In this document: positions 1 to 8,291 of the stretch, one piece after another
Position numbering within the stretch: position 1 is the stretch's first letter
How the letters are laid out: each line of letters begins with the position of its first letter
Assembly: GCA_964473005.1 (NCBI GenBank)
Contig: CAYYME010000001.1
Location: 5,323 to 69,322 of the forward strand
Direction: 5' to 3'
Source: JAFCEV01 sp964473005
Lineage (GTDB): Archaea > Nanobdellota > Nanobdellia > Pacearchaeales > GW2011-AR1
DNA: 64,000 nucleotides
Position numbers and translations under genes: made by a program
The notes under the pieces: model-generated
Told to the model about the DNA's origin: nothing
Seen by the model: the letters and a program-made list of their open reading frames with translations, nothing else
Databases searched by the model: none

Positions 1-1
1 T

Positions 2-889
2 TTATTTAATAACAAGGAAATTGTTAAAACAAACTTAAGGGCGATAAAGGAGAAATTTCCTTATTATGTATATGAGTGCAAAAAACACAACAACTGGTTT
101 TTAGGGGTTCCTGAGGAGAAGATAAAAAAATTTTATGACACAAAAGAGGGGGTGCAGGAATTAATGAAAGTTCCTACAGAAGATCTTGATAATTATCTAA
201 AATCGGTAAGAAATATGATTGAGATACTTATCAGTGCAGGAGTTCAAAAAGAAAATCTTGGAATAAGCCATTCAACATTGCTTGGAAATTATACTCCCGG
301 AAAATCAGATATAGACATTTTAGTATTTGGAATAGACAACGGCTGGAAAGTCATTAAATGTTTAGAGGGATGTAAAAATCCCCTCTTAAGCTGGAAATCC
401 GAAGAAGATTGGAGAAAATATTATAAGGAGAGAATTGTATCTAAATTTTTTAGTGAAGAGGAATATGCCGCAAATATGATGCGAAAAAAAGATGATGGTT
501 TTATTGAAGGACATGTTTTTTCATTATTTTGTATAGAAAATGAAGATGAAAGATGGTATAACTGGGAAGATGAACACGAACCATTGGGAACAATAAGCAT
601 AAAAGCCAAAGTAAAAAATGCTTATTATTCAATTGTAAGACCTGGTTATTATGAAATAGAAGATCCCATAATCTTAGAAGGTTATAAGGATGTACCAGTA
701 AAACGTATTGTAACCTGGGCCAGACCATTTAGCCTGCAAGCGAAAGAAGGAGAGTATATAGAAGCCTGTGGGCTTCTTGAAAAAGTTAAATCAAAAAAAG
801 AAGAATTTTATCAATTAGTCATAGGATATTTTGATACGTACACCACAGATAGGGGGGAAAAAGAATATTTAAAAGCACTTATAATTTAA
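2..889 (+). CDS. Predicted nucleotidyltransferase (COG1665-like), 5'-truncated by window edge
   Basis: The frame is open from the window edge. Although a GTG lies at 152, the codons before it (positions 2-151) align with residues about 70-120 of the next gene, including an FPYYVY/YPHYIF block and a KEG-x-x-ELM block. This is therefore the 3' part of a longer gene, probably near 360 aa. The segment LGNYTPGKSDIDILVFG has the SDID metal-binding signature of polymerase-beta-type nucleotidyltransferases. The domain order resembles the archaeal COG1665 family; substrate unknown. The C-terminal ~80 residues (RPFSLQAKEGEYIEACG onward) look like a beta-rich accessory domain shared with the neighbour. 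The stop is 1 nt before the next ATG, so the two are co-transcribed. The family call comes from memory of the motif, not a search. Confidence 0.72.
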   Translation, partial: LFNNKEIVKTNLRAIKEKFPYYVYECKKHNNWFLGVPEEKIKKFYDTKEGVQELMKVPTEDLDNYLKSVRNMIEILISAGVQKENLGISHSTLLGNYTPGKSDIDILVFGIDNGWKVIKCLEGCKNPLLSWKSEEDWRKYYKERIVSKFFSEEEYAANMMRKKDDGFIEGHVFSLFCIENEDERWYNWEDEHEPLGTISIKAKVKNAYYSIVRPGYYEIEDPIILEGYKDVPVKRIVTWARPFSLQAKEGEYIEACGLLEKVKSKKEEFYQLVIGYFDTYTTDRGEKEYLKALII

Positions 890-890
890 A

Positions 891-1979
891 ATGCATTTTT
901 ATGAATCTTCGATTATAATGACAAAAGACGGACTCCAATGCCTAGTTTACAGTAATGAACATCCAAATGGGTACATCATTGTAAAGCCAAAATATATTCC
1001 TACAGATAAAATTTCAAGCGATGCTCTGCCTTACAGATTTATTTTAGGGAAAAAAGTAAATCGATTAGATTTATGGGCGGATAAGGGGAGTTTGAAAAAA
1101 TATTTCGATGACTTTGCAAGAGCATATCCCCATTATATCTTTAAAAGTGATGTCCATGATAAAAGTCCATTATTCTTTGCTGTTCCTGTGGAATATATTG
1201 AAAAGGCATACTCCCCGAAAGAAGGATTAAAAGAATTAATGAGCATTCCCAAAACAGAACTTGATGAACATTTAAAGACTGTGGTTGAACTTATATCTTT
1301 CCTTCTGAAAAGTGGTTTAGAATTAAAAGATTTGGGGGTAACTTATTCAACGATAATGGGATATTATTCTCAAAATATGTCTGACATGAATATTGTTGTT
1401 TATGGAAAGGAGAAATTTTGGAGATTAATGAAATTTTTAAAAGAAAACAAACATGATAATCTAAGATGGAAAACTTATGAAGAATGGGAAAATTTTTATA
1501 AAAAAAGAAATAGGTATATAATCCATGATAAAGAAAGGTATATAAAAAATATGCATGAAAAAAAATCAGAGGGGTTTTTTAACAATACTTTATTTATAAT
1601 TTTTGGGCTTGAAGAACCGAATGAAACATGGTTTAAATGGGGGGAAGAAAAATACAGAAGGATTGGGGGGGCAAAATTTAGAGCAACAGTAAAAGAGCAC
1701 AATAACTCCATAGTAAGACCGGGGTGTTACATAATCAACAATTCAGAATTTGTAGATGGACACGAATCCTGTAGAGAATTACAAATAGATAAAATTGTCT
1801 TCTACTCAAGGGATTACTGCATGCTTGCATATCCTGGGGAAAAAATTGAAATAAGCGGAATTGTTGAGGAAGTTACACCTATCAATGGAGAGAAATATTA
1901 CCGGATTGTCCTCGGGTATTTTGATTCATATATAAATGGAAATAGAGACGGAGAATATATAAAAATATTACAAAACTAA
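891..1979 (+). CDS. Predicted nucleotidyltransferase paralogue with altered catalytic motif
   Basis: A 362-aa tandem paralogue of the preceding gene along its whole length. The N-terminal ~115 residues (DGLQCLVYSNEHPNGYI, later FFAVPVEYIEKAY) match the usual start of COG1665 proteins. The NTase core follows at about residues 140-260. The metal-binding signature, SDIDI in the neighbour, is SDMNIVVYG here, so the second aspartate is Asn. Polymerase-beta-fold NTases normally need both acidic residues, so this copy may be inactive, regulatory or changed in substrate use. The start is ATG 1 nt after the upstream stop, and the gene ends 1 nt before the HIT-like gene, in a tight operon. Confidence 0.72.
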   Translation: MHFYESSIIMTKDGLQCLVYSNEHPNGYIIVKPKYIPTDKISSDALPYRFILGKKVNRLDLWADKGSLKKYFDDFARAYPHYIFKSDVHDKSPLFFAVPVEYIEKAYSPKEGLKELMSIPKTELDEHLKTVVELISFLLKSGLELKDLGVTYSTIMGYYSQNMSDMNIVVYGKEKFWRLMKFLKENKHDNLRWKTYEEWENFYKKRNRYIIHDKERYIKNMHEKKSEGFFNNTLFIIFGLEEPNETWFKWGEEKYRRIGGAKFRATVKEHNNSIVRPGCYIINNSEFVDGHESCRELQIDKIVFYSRDYCMLAYPGEKIEISGIVEEVTPINGEKYYRIVLGYFDSYINGNRDGEYIKILQN

Positions 1980-1980
1980 A

Positions 1981-2541
1981 ATGGAGAATTCATGCAATTA
2001 TTGTTGTGAGGCATTACTTAATATAGGTAGCCAAACTAATTACGGAAGTATTGTTATCTACAAGAGAGGGAATAAGCAAAACGGATGGTTTGCTACATTA
2101 TCTCCAAAAACAGGTGGTAATCCTGAAAAAGATTTTACAGTCCAGCTGATGCCCATCCCCCATATCCAGCATATTTCAGAAATTAGTGATGATAGTGAAC
2201 TAGCAAAGAATTATGGACTGGCCTTTTCAAAGATAGCAAGTGCAATGAACAAAATAATGAAAGAGGAGGGAAGAGACGAAGAAAATGAAGAAAGAGTTGT
2301 GAGAATCGGAACTTATGGAAAATCAAAGCATCCAACCGAACATTTCCATATCAAACTTTTCCCCTGGACAGGAGCAATAGGACAGCCTTATACTGTTGAC
2401 AGCTCCTTTGGAAGTAAAGAAATTTTCAAAGATGAACAAAGTAAAGAGTATACTAAAATGGAACCTGTTAAAAAGAAGATGATTGAAGAAAAAAGATTAA
2501 ACAGCCTCTCTAATAAATTAATCACATTACTAAAAGATTAA
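1981..2541 (+). CDS. HIT-like nucleotide-binding protein
   Basis: A 186-aa protein. An N-terminal CNYC pair resembles the zinc-binding CxxC of many HIT proteins. A beta-rich core (GWFATLSPKTGG, FTVQLMPIPHIQHISEI) precedes a helix (SELAKNYGLAFSKIASAM) and then EHFHIKLFPW, which fits the HIT motif H-x-H-x-H-x-x with the third histidine replaced by lysine. HIT enzymes hydrolyse or transfer nucleotidyl groups; here the first two histidines, including the likely nucleophile, are kept. It follows the two nucleotidyltransferases with 1-nt spacing, suggesting that NTase and HIT proteins act on the same nucleotide chemistry. Family call moderately secure, substrate unknown. Confidence 0.65.
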   Translation: MENSCNYCCEALLNIGSQTNYGSIVIYKRGNKQNGWFATLSPKTGGNPEKDFTVQLMPIPHIQHISEISDDSELAKNYGLAFSKIASAMNKIMKEEGRDEENEERVVRIGTYGKSKHPTEHFHIKLFPWTGAIGQPYTVDSSFGSKEIFKDEQSKEYTKMEPVKKKMIEEKRLNSLSNKLITLLKD

Positions 2542-2595
2542 AAAGCATATTTATAAGACAGATATACTTTTTGTAGCCACTATAAGATAGGAACA

Positions 2596-2605
2596 TTTAT
2601 AAATA
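2596..2605 (+). promoter_or_regulatory. TATA box for second HIT-like gene
   Basis: TTTATAAATA is centred about 26 nt before the ATG at 2627, the spacing expected of a leaderless archaeal transcript. It marks a new transcription unit after the first three genes. Confidence 0.6.
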
Positions 2606-2626
2606 TTCAGATTTACCTACTTTGTT

Positions 2627-3232
2627 ATGGCAGACATAATCCTTCCAAGAAAGGGCCTGGTTTCCTTAGATGATTGTATATTATGCAGTGAAGGAAAAAA
2701 AGAAATAGGTAGTATAGGAAACAAAGCAGCTATTATTTATAAAAGTGGAAGGAATCCTGCAATTGATTGGTTTATAACTCTTCAGAGGAGCAATATATCT
2801 GATCCAAAAAGAGGATTTACTTTAATGCTTATGCCTATTGGACACTTAACTGCTTTTTCACAGATTCACGGCTCCAGAGAACTTGCTCAAAATTATGGGC
2901 TAACATTTGCTAAAGCGCATTATGGTATGCAGGTAATTAGACTAGAAGAATGGAAGCCAAAATATGGTTCTTTTACATTTAGCGCGGTGAACTATGGAAA
3001 ATGTGCTTCTAATATTAATACACAAGAACACCTTCATGTTAAAGCGTATACATTAGACGGAAATGCCAACCAACCCTCCCCTAGCGATACAGAATGGATT
3101 AAAAAAGAGAATTTAAATGATTCCCATGGAGAGAGATATGTCAAGGCTCTGCCGGTATTAAAAGAGGGATTAGATGAAGAAAGGTACCACCATCTAGCAA
3201 GTAGATTAATTGAAATCTGCAATAATTTTTAA
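2627..3232 (+). CDS. HIT-like nucleotide-binding protein, second copy
   Basis: A 201-aa paralogue of the gene at 1981. It shares the CxxC (DDCILCSEG), the LMLMPIGHL beta strand, the ELAQNYGLTFAKAHYG helix and an EHLHVKAYTL motif equivalent to the HIT signature, again with Lys in place of the third His. The two copies are clearly diverged, so the duplication is not recent. It has its own TATA box and no Shine-Dalgarno sequence, as expected for a leaderless mRNA. Likely a nucleotidyl hydrolase or transferase; substrate not predictable. Confidence 0.65.
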   Translation: MADIILPRKGLVSLDDCILCSEGKKEIGSIGNKAAIIYKSGRNPAIDWFITLQRSNISDPKRGFTLMLMPIGHLTAFSQIHGSRELAQNYGLTFAKAHYGMQVIRLEEWKPKYGSFTFSAVNYGKCASNINTQEHLHVKAYTLDGNANQPSPSDTEWIKKENLNDSHGERYVKALPVLKEGLDEERYHHLASRLIEICNNF

Positions 3233-3254
3233 TTATTCTTTATTAATGGCAGAT

Positions 3255-3263
3255 TTTATAAAT
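3255..3263 (+). promoter_or_regulatory. TATA box for HD-domain gene
   Basis: TTTATAAAT is centred about 25 nt before the ATG at 3284. This predicts a leaderless transcript and separate control of the HD gene from the HIT gene 50 nt upstream. Confidence 0.55.
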
Positions 3264-3283
3264 TATCTTCCCATATTTAATTA

Positions 3284-3991
3284 ATGGGCATCTCGAGAGA
3301 ATATATTGAAGACGATTATAATAAAATAAAAACTGCATTTCAGAAAGAGGACAACTTAAAAGTAGCCTATAATATTGCAAACCAGATAAAGGAACATGAA
3401 GAAGTGTTAAAAGAAGTTTTTGCCTTCCTTATATCTTCTTTTAAGAATAAATTTAGAAATGACAAAAAAACTCCTCTTGTTTTTCATTCCATCTATCTAA
3501 CAAGGCTCTTTTATCTATGCGGAGAGAGGGATTTAGACGCGTTATTGACAGCCGCTTTACATGATCTTCTTGAAGATACAGAGATTTCTGAAGATATGCT
3601 AATTAAAAAAAGATTTATGATTGATAAAAAATATCTAATTGGCTATCTAAAAATTCTTAAAGAGGACAAAACCCTTTCAAGGGAACCTGATGGAAAAAAT
3701 TTACCTCCCAGATATGTGGAGCATATAAAAAGACTAATAGGAAGCCCAAGAGAAGTCATTAATACTGAAATAATAGACAGGTTTTCTGATTTAATGGACT
3801 TAGAGTATATAATGGAGTTACCCAAAGAAGAGAGAAAAATTAGATTAAGATCTAAATTAATCAAGGTAAAAAGTTTTGTAGAGAATATCACAAGAAACAG
3901 AAATGACCTTAATCAGAATTGTTTAGATTTATTTAACTCCAAAGTCAAAGAATTGAAGATAAAGGTAAATGTCCCCCTAATTATTCCCTAA
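3284..3991 (+). CDS. SpoT/RelA-type HD phosphohydrolase domain protein
   Basis: A 235-aa protein. The core HSIYLTRLF..CGERDLDALLTAALHDLLEDTEIS carries an upstream His, the metal-binding HD pair and the following ED dipeptide typical of the SpoT/Mesh1 (p)ppGpp-hydrolase branch of the HD superfamily. No synthetase (RelA_SpoT), TGS or ACT domain is present, so it is a hydrolase-only small protein. The C-terminal half is charged and helical. It lies just after the NTase/HIT genes, supporting a nucleotide-signalling or nucleotide-salvage role. The real substrate could be another nucleotide. Confidence 0.65.
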   Translation: MGISREYIEDDYNKIKTAFQKEDNLKVAYNIANQIKEHEEVLKEVFAFLISSFKNKFRNDKKTPLVFHSIYLTRLFYLCGERDLDALLTAALHDLLEDTEISEDMLIKKRFMIDKKYLIGYLKILKEDKTLSREPDGKNLPPRYVEHIKRLIGSPREVINTEIIDRFSDLMDLEYIMELPKEERKIRLRSKLIKVKSFVENITRNRNDLNQNCLDLFNSKVKELKIKVNVPLIIP

Positions 3992-4031
3992 TTGGAGAAT
4001 AAAAAAAGAACACCACATACTATCCAAAATT

Positions 4032-5411
4032 TCAATCACCAATATCTCCTTTCTTAGAATAATAGAAAAGTCCTGCAAGATAAATGCCCTGGCTTATAAG
4101 AGTTGCAACGCATGCCCCAATTACTGCATAAAAATCTCCGAATTTTAAGAGAGAGGTAATTAAGAAATAGTTTAGAGTTATATTTATTATTGTAGATGTT
4201 ATTAATAGTTTTGCAATAATTTTGGGGTTATTTTTTGACATAAAATAGGCTATATAGATTCCTGTAATCGGAATAATCAAAAGCAAAGCAGAAAGTAACC
4301 TCAAAACATTTGTTGAAAGAAGATATTCTTGGCCATATATTATTCGGACTGCGAAACCAGATACAAGCACGGTTAAGCCAAATAAAATCAGACAAAGCAG
4401 GAATACAATCTTTAATGATCTTTTCACTGCTCTTTCCAGGCTTTTTCTTTTCATTCTGCTAAAAATAGGCAATAAAACAATACCTCCAAATCCTGCTAAA
4501 GATACCAAGGCGCCTATAAGACCGAATGCTGCAGTATAATATCCTATAAACTCTGCTCCTACAAAGCGCCCAAGCATTATTTTATCTATATTTCCGAAAA
4601 AGACTCCTGAGAGGACAATTATAGATATTGGAATGAGAAAATGATTAACCTCTTTTCTATTTTTCAGAGATAGCCCTGAGTTGTCTGCTTTTAAGAATAA
4701 GGATTTTTTCTTAATGATTATTGACAAGTATAAGCTGGAAAACAAATAAGAAACAGACAACCCTATAATAACATAAAAAAGAATTATTTCATTAGACAAA
4801 GAAATTTTTAATGTATAAATTACTGCTAACGGGACTAAAATCACCCTTGCTATCTGAAAAATAATTTCTTGATAAAAAACCCCCCTAAAATAATTTGAAG
4901 CCTGTAAAATAGAAGAAAATAGGCTCATTAAATTTATGAACAGTATATAAAACACTCCTGCAACCAAAGCAAGAAATAATGGCTTTTGATAATAAACCTC
5001 TGAAATAAATCTGGAGGTAATTAATAATAGAAATGCGGATATAAATATCAACACTATTTTTAATTTTCCAAGATATATAACATATTCTTTTGCTTTTTTA
5101 TTATTGTTTTTACCTAAAAATTTGGAAACATAACGAACGAGTGTTGAATTTACACCTAATTCAGAAAATGCACCAAATATTAATATTGTGCTTAAAGCCA
5201 GACTATACAAACCAAAAAGCTCGGGCATCAGCAATCTTGCCAGTATAATAGTAAAAATTAAACTACCTATTTTTGCGACAATGCTTGTTGAAAATTGATA
5301 GAGGCTGTTTTTAATTGCAAGCCCTATATTTCCTGAAAAATCTCTTTTTTTAATTCTTCTAAAAATTTCTTTTATATCTCCTTTTTCTTCTTTAATCAAA
5401 CTCTGTTTCAT
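4032..5411 (-). CDS. Polysaccharide biosynthesis flippase (Wzx/RfbX-like, MATE/MOP fold)
   Basis: A 459-aa integral membrane protein with about 12-14 hydrophobic segments and few charged residues apart from the N-terminal ~35. The FSTSIVAKIGSLIFTIILAR start and LFGLYSLALSTILIFGAFSE are characteristic of MOP-superfamily polysaccharide transporters that flip lipid-linked glycans across the membrane, here presumably for cell-surface glycosylation. It is transcribed away from a 93-bp spacer that follows secD. Convergent with the HD-domain gene. Confidence 0.8.
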   Translation of the reverse strand: MKQSLIKEEKGDIKEIFRRIKKRDFSGNIGLAIKNSLYQFSTSIVAKIGSLIFTIILARLLMPELFGLYSLALSTILIFGAFSELGVNSTLVRYVSKFLGKNNNKKAKEYVIYLGKLKIVLIFISAFLLLITSRFISEVYYQKPLFLALVAGVFYILFINLMSLFSSILQASNYFRGVFYQEIIFQIARVILVPLAVIYTLKISLSNEIILFYVIIGLSVSYLFSSLYLSIIIKKKSLFLKADNSGLSLKNRKEVNHFLIPISIIVLSGVFFGNIDKIMLGRFVGAEFIGYYTAAFGLIGALVSLAGFGGIVLLPIFSRMKRKSLERAVKRSLKIVFLLCLILFGLTVLVSGFAVRIIYGQEYLLSTNVLRLLSALLLIIPITGIYIAYFMSKNNPKIIAKLLITSTIINITLNYFLITSLLKFGDFYAVIGACVATLISQGIYLAGLFYYSKKGDIGD

Positions 5412-5504
5412 AGTTCGTCAAGGTTTTGTTAGTTTTTATTCTTTATGAAAATTGTTTTATTCTAATTTAGAAAATTTAAAAAACCGACTATTAACAAAAT
5501 GATT

Positions 5505-7031
5505 TCACTCTTCCATTTTCTTTATTATCTCACTGAAAGCAGGACGGGTTATGAATACTCCGACGCTGATTCCTATTATTGTTGTTATTGCAAATCCCTT
5601 GAGAAGCCCGGCACCAGCCCATAAAAGGGGGAGAAGAGAGACAAGCACAGTAAAATAAGCTCCGATGATAATTACAAACGCCCTCTTTATTTTTTGTTTT
5701 AGAGTCAGGATTGCTTTTTGCTTTGCCTCATCTAAGATAACTATCTGGTCATCAAATCCAGTACCTATTGTCGCTAAAATTCCTGCAATGCTCATTAAAT
5801 CCAGATTCCATTTAATAAAAGATGCAATTCCTAAAATCAGGATTATTTCTGAAAAACTAGTCAGAATTAATGCAAGAGAAGACTTGAAATTTCTGTATCT
5901 GATAAAAACAACTATTGAAGAAGAAATCAGGGCCACCATTCCTGCTATGAGAATGAATTTGGTAAACTGGTTTCCTAAAACAGGGGAAATTGTGTCAAGT
6001 TTTGCTATTTCTAATTTGTATGGAAGACTTCCTGTAATAAGAATTGTCTGGAGTTTGTGCATGGAACTTTTTGCATCATCATAAGCAAAATCCATTGTTG
6101 TTCCTGAACCTGAACCCTGTATTGAAATTTGCGGTTCAGCTCTTCCTTTCAGTCCCTTGCTAATAGAAAGGCTATCCACAAGAATATCATCAACATATAA
6201 ATCAAGGGGTTTATCCAGATATTCAGAATTATTAAGGCTTATTCCCAATTTATCTGTAATTTCTGCGTGCCTTTTCGCTGCATCTGCACTTAAAGTCACT
6301 GAAAATCTGAAATTAGCATAGTAATTTCCGTCAGAAGACTGTTGTGGTGTTTCTATATATGCACATGTTGCATCATTTCTGCAGACAGAGGCAATGTCCT
6401 GTTCTCCTCCAATAAACACGGTTTCATTTCCTATCTTAGCCTCGAATTTACCCTGCTGAGAAACCATTTCTTTCAAATCTTTTGGTGTTGCCCCTGCAAT
6501 TTCTATCAGCATAAAATGGTCTCCTGTTAAATCAGATACAGGAAGAACCTTTAAATCCGTCAGCCCAAATTCATTTAATCTGTTACGGGTTATGTCCACC
6601 AAATCAGCTACTTCCTCAGATGTTAATTTTTTCCCTTCTGCTTTTACCAGGGCCCTTGAACCTCCTGCAAGGTCGAGCCCAAGTTTAATATTTGTCCTCT
6701 GGACTTCTGAAACTGTGATTTGCGGTGCTTCTTTTGAATATAAAATTATTTCATTTTCATTTGTTTTGAGGATTGTTTTCACACTTTGATTAGAAATGTA
6801 TTTTCCATATAAGGTATTTGTAAAATCTTCAAGATTTTTTATTTCTCTTCCGTCAATTTGGGTAATTACCTGCCCCTGCCTCAACCCTTGCTCAAAAGCT
6901 GTTGAATTTGAATCCACGCTTGTTATTAAGACCCCTTTCTGAAGAAAATTCGGAGTTATGAAAATTGATATTAAAGCCAAAACTAAAAGAACTATCAAAA
7001 GCCAAATCCTGAATCCAAGTTTAAGTCTCAT
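5505..7031 (-). CDS. secD: Preprotein translocase subunit SecD with PDZ-like insert
   Basis: A 508-aa protein. One TM segment (residues ~8-27) is followed by a PDZ-like module (ITSVDSNSTAFEQGLRQGQ, then VITQIDGREIKNLEDF), the SecD signature LGLDLAGGSRALVKAEG, a periplasmic-type P1 domain and a five-TM RND bundle including SIAGILATIGTGFDDQIVILDEA, where the FDDQIV/DE residues match the proton-relay motif. With SecF it drives the late steps of Sec export. The ATG overlaps the secF stop by 4 nt (ATGA), so translation is coupled. The PDZ-like module between TM1 and P1 is the unusual part. Confidence 0.92.
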   Translation of the reverse strand: MRLKLGFRIWLLIVLLVLALISIFITPNFLQKGVLITSVDSNSTAFEQGLRQGQVITQIDGREIKNLEDFTNTLYGKYISNQSVKTILKTNENEIILYSKEAPQITVSEVQRTNIKLGLDLAGGSRALVKAEGKKLTSEEVADLVDITRNRLNEFGLTDLKVLPVSDLTGDHFMLIEIAGATPKDLKEMVSQQGKFEAKIGNETVFIGGEQDIASVCRNDATCAYIETPQQSSDGNYYANFRFSVTLSADAAKRHAEITDKLGISLNNSEYLDKPLDLYVDDILVDSLSISKGLKGRAEPQISIQGSGSGTTMDFAYDDAKSSMHKLQTILITGSLPYKLEIAKLDTISPVLGNQFTKFILIAGMVALISSSIVVFIRYRNFKSSLALILTSFSEIILILGIASFIKWNLDLMSIAGILATIGTGFDDQIVILDEAKQKAILTLKQKIKRAFVIIIGAYFTVLVSLLPLLWAGAGLLKGFAITTIIGISVGVFITRPAFSEIIKKMEE

Positions 7032-7948
7032 TTTCTTTTTTCAACATACCATTTAATTATTGAGGCATTGGTTATCCAGGTGTTGAATATATCAAATCCA
7101 AGCCCTATGACTAATATTGTAAAAATCTGCGTCAGCACAGCTGAAAAAGAACGAACAACAAGCAGGGCAACCCCGATAGCAACAAGAGAAGTTAATGTCA
7201 TGGTTATTCCTGTTTTAAATGCACCATAAATTCTTTCGTTTATAGAGCCTTCTGTTCTCTTCAAAAGCCTGTTATTTAGAAGAATATCTGTATCAACAGA
7301 ATAACCTATAAGCATTAAAAAGGCCACAATTCCTGCAGTTGACATTTTCAGCCCTAAAATATTCACAAACACTAAAGTCATTAAAATATCTGCAAATGCC
7401 GAGAGAATAACTGCTGCTGAAGGAACAAATGTCCTAAAAATTATAAAGACAACAGCTGCCATAAAAACAAAAGCTATCAGGATTGCTATCAGGAGCTGTT
7501 TATAAAAACTCGCACCCAGAGTTGATCCCGTGCATTCAAAACTGCTGTTCTCTCCGTCAATTAATTGGTAACCTAAATAACCCTCAAGAACATTCTTAAT
7601 TTGGTTAATTTGGGATTCGTTACATCCTTCATTTTTGGTTTCAATAATTACTGCTTTCTGCTCCCGAGTTATCAAATCATAAACTTCCCTTACATTAATA
7701 TCATCTAATTTTCCGGAAAGAGCCTGCTTCAATTCTTCAATATTTATTTTTTCAGAAATTGTGATGGTGGTTCCTCCTGTAAGGGAGATATCCTTGTGAA
7801 TAAAATCTCCGTGCTGCTGATAAAAAGCCACCATATAAATAAAAGAAAAAATTAATATTGCCAAAGGCAGCAATAATAATAATTTGTAATGCCGATTATA
7901 CCATTTTCCCTTTTGCGGTTCTTCCCCCTGATTTTGCTGTTCTTCCAT
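7028..7948 (-). CDS. secF: Preprotein translocase subunit SecF
   Basis: 306 aa from the ATG at 7948. A longer in-frame start at 7987 would run into the tRNA-Gly gene, so the start beginning MEEQQNQ is chosen. It shows one N-terminal TM, the SecF signature DISLTGGTTITI, a short extracytoplasmic domain and the five-TM half including SVDTDILLNNRLL. It partners with SecD, overlapping by 4 nt. The start lies only 9 nt downstream of tRNA-Gly, so secF may be transcribed from the tRNA promoter or read through from it. Confidence 0.92.
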   Translation of the reverse strand: MEEQQNQGEEPQKGKWYNRHYKLLLLLPLAILIFSFIYMVAFYQQHGDFIHKDISLTGGTTITISEKINIEELKQALSGKLDDINVREVYDLITREQKAVIIETKNEGCNESQINQIKNVLEGYLGYQLIDGENSSFECTGSTLGASFYKQLLIAILIAFVFMAAVVFIIFRTFVPSAAVILSAFADILMTLVFVNILGLKMSTAGIVAFLMLIGYSVDTDILLNNRLLKRTEGSINERIYGAFKTGITMTLTSLVAIGVALLVVRSFSAVLTQIFTILVIGLGFDIFNTWITNASIIKWYVEKRK

Positions 7949-7957
7949 CTTAAAAGA

Positions 7958-8045
7958 TGCGCGGATCGGGATTCGAACCCGAGTCATCTGCTATCCTCAG
8001 ATAATATGATGGAGGGCAGAGGTTCTACCACTGAACTATCCACGC
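7958..8045 (-). tRNA. tRNA-Gly(UCC) with 17-nt intron at 37/38
   Basis: Acceptor GCGUGGA/UCCGCGC (one G-U), D stem GUUC/GAAC, anticodon stem UCUGC/GCAGA and T stem UCGGG/CCCGA all pair, with discriminator A73; CCA is not encoded. The anticodon arm is 17 nt too long. Placing a bulge-helix-bulge (central helix CCUC/GAGG, 3-nt bulges on both sides) puts an intron at 7993-8009, after position 37, the canonical archaeal site. The spliced loop is CCUCCAA, giving anticodon UCC and C instead of U at position 33. The mature tRNA is 71 nt. Confidence 0.88.
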
Positions 8046-8087
8046 ACATAATAATATGCAAAAAACTATTTAATAAAGTTTACTAAA

Positions 8088-8162
8088 CGCCCGAGGTAGG
8101 ATTTGAACCTACGACTTCTTCCTTAGGGGGGAAGCACTCTATCCAGACTGAGTTACTCGGGC
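8088..8162 (-). tRNA. tRNA-Arg(CCU)
   Basis: The acceptor stem GCCCGAG/CUCGGGC is perfect. The D stem is ACUC/GAGU, the anticodon stem CUUCC/GGAAG and the T stem GUAGG/CCUAC. The loop CCCCUAA gives anticodon CCU (codon AGG) with C33. Discriminator G73, no encoded CCA. It lies between tRNA-Gly and tRNA-Leu on the same strand. Confidence 0.9.
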
Positions 8163-8291
8163 ATATAAAACGAAGGATTCGAACCTTCGGTCAAAAATTT
8201 CTTACGAAATTTCATCGGGCTTGATTCGAATCTTCAATATTCTCGCTTCACTGCGAATGAGACACCCCATCTAAATTTGGAAATCTCACAA
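8163..8291 (-). other. Spacer with duplicated tRNA T-arm fragment
   Basis: The spacer between tRNA-Arg and tRNA-Leu holds an exact 18-bp copy (8172-8189) of the T-arm of the neighbouring tRNA-Leu (8300-8317) in the same orientation, with no matching acceptor stem. A second T-loop-like palindrome, GATTCGAATC, lies at 8223-8232, and there is an inverted repeat AAATTTC/GAAATTT at 8196-8212. No intact tRNA can be folded from the spacer. It looks like tRNA debris or an old recombination scar. Confidence 0.5.

Noticed and set aside
5665..6084. Plus-strand ORF inside secD
   Set aside because: A shadow of the SecD frame, with no promoter or ribosome-binding site of its own.
7949..7987. Longer SecF start
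   Set aside because: It would run into the mature tRNA-Gly gene. The ATG at 7948 gives the normal SecF N terminus.
8163..8291. A fourth tRNA gene between tRNA-Arg and tRNA-Leu
   Set aside because: Only T-arm-like pieces are present; no acceptor, D or anticodon arm can be built.
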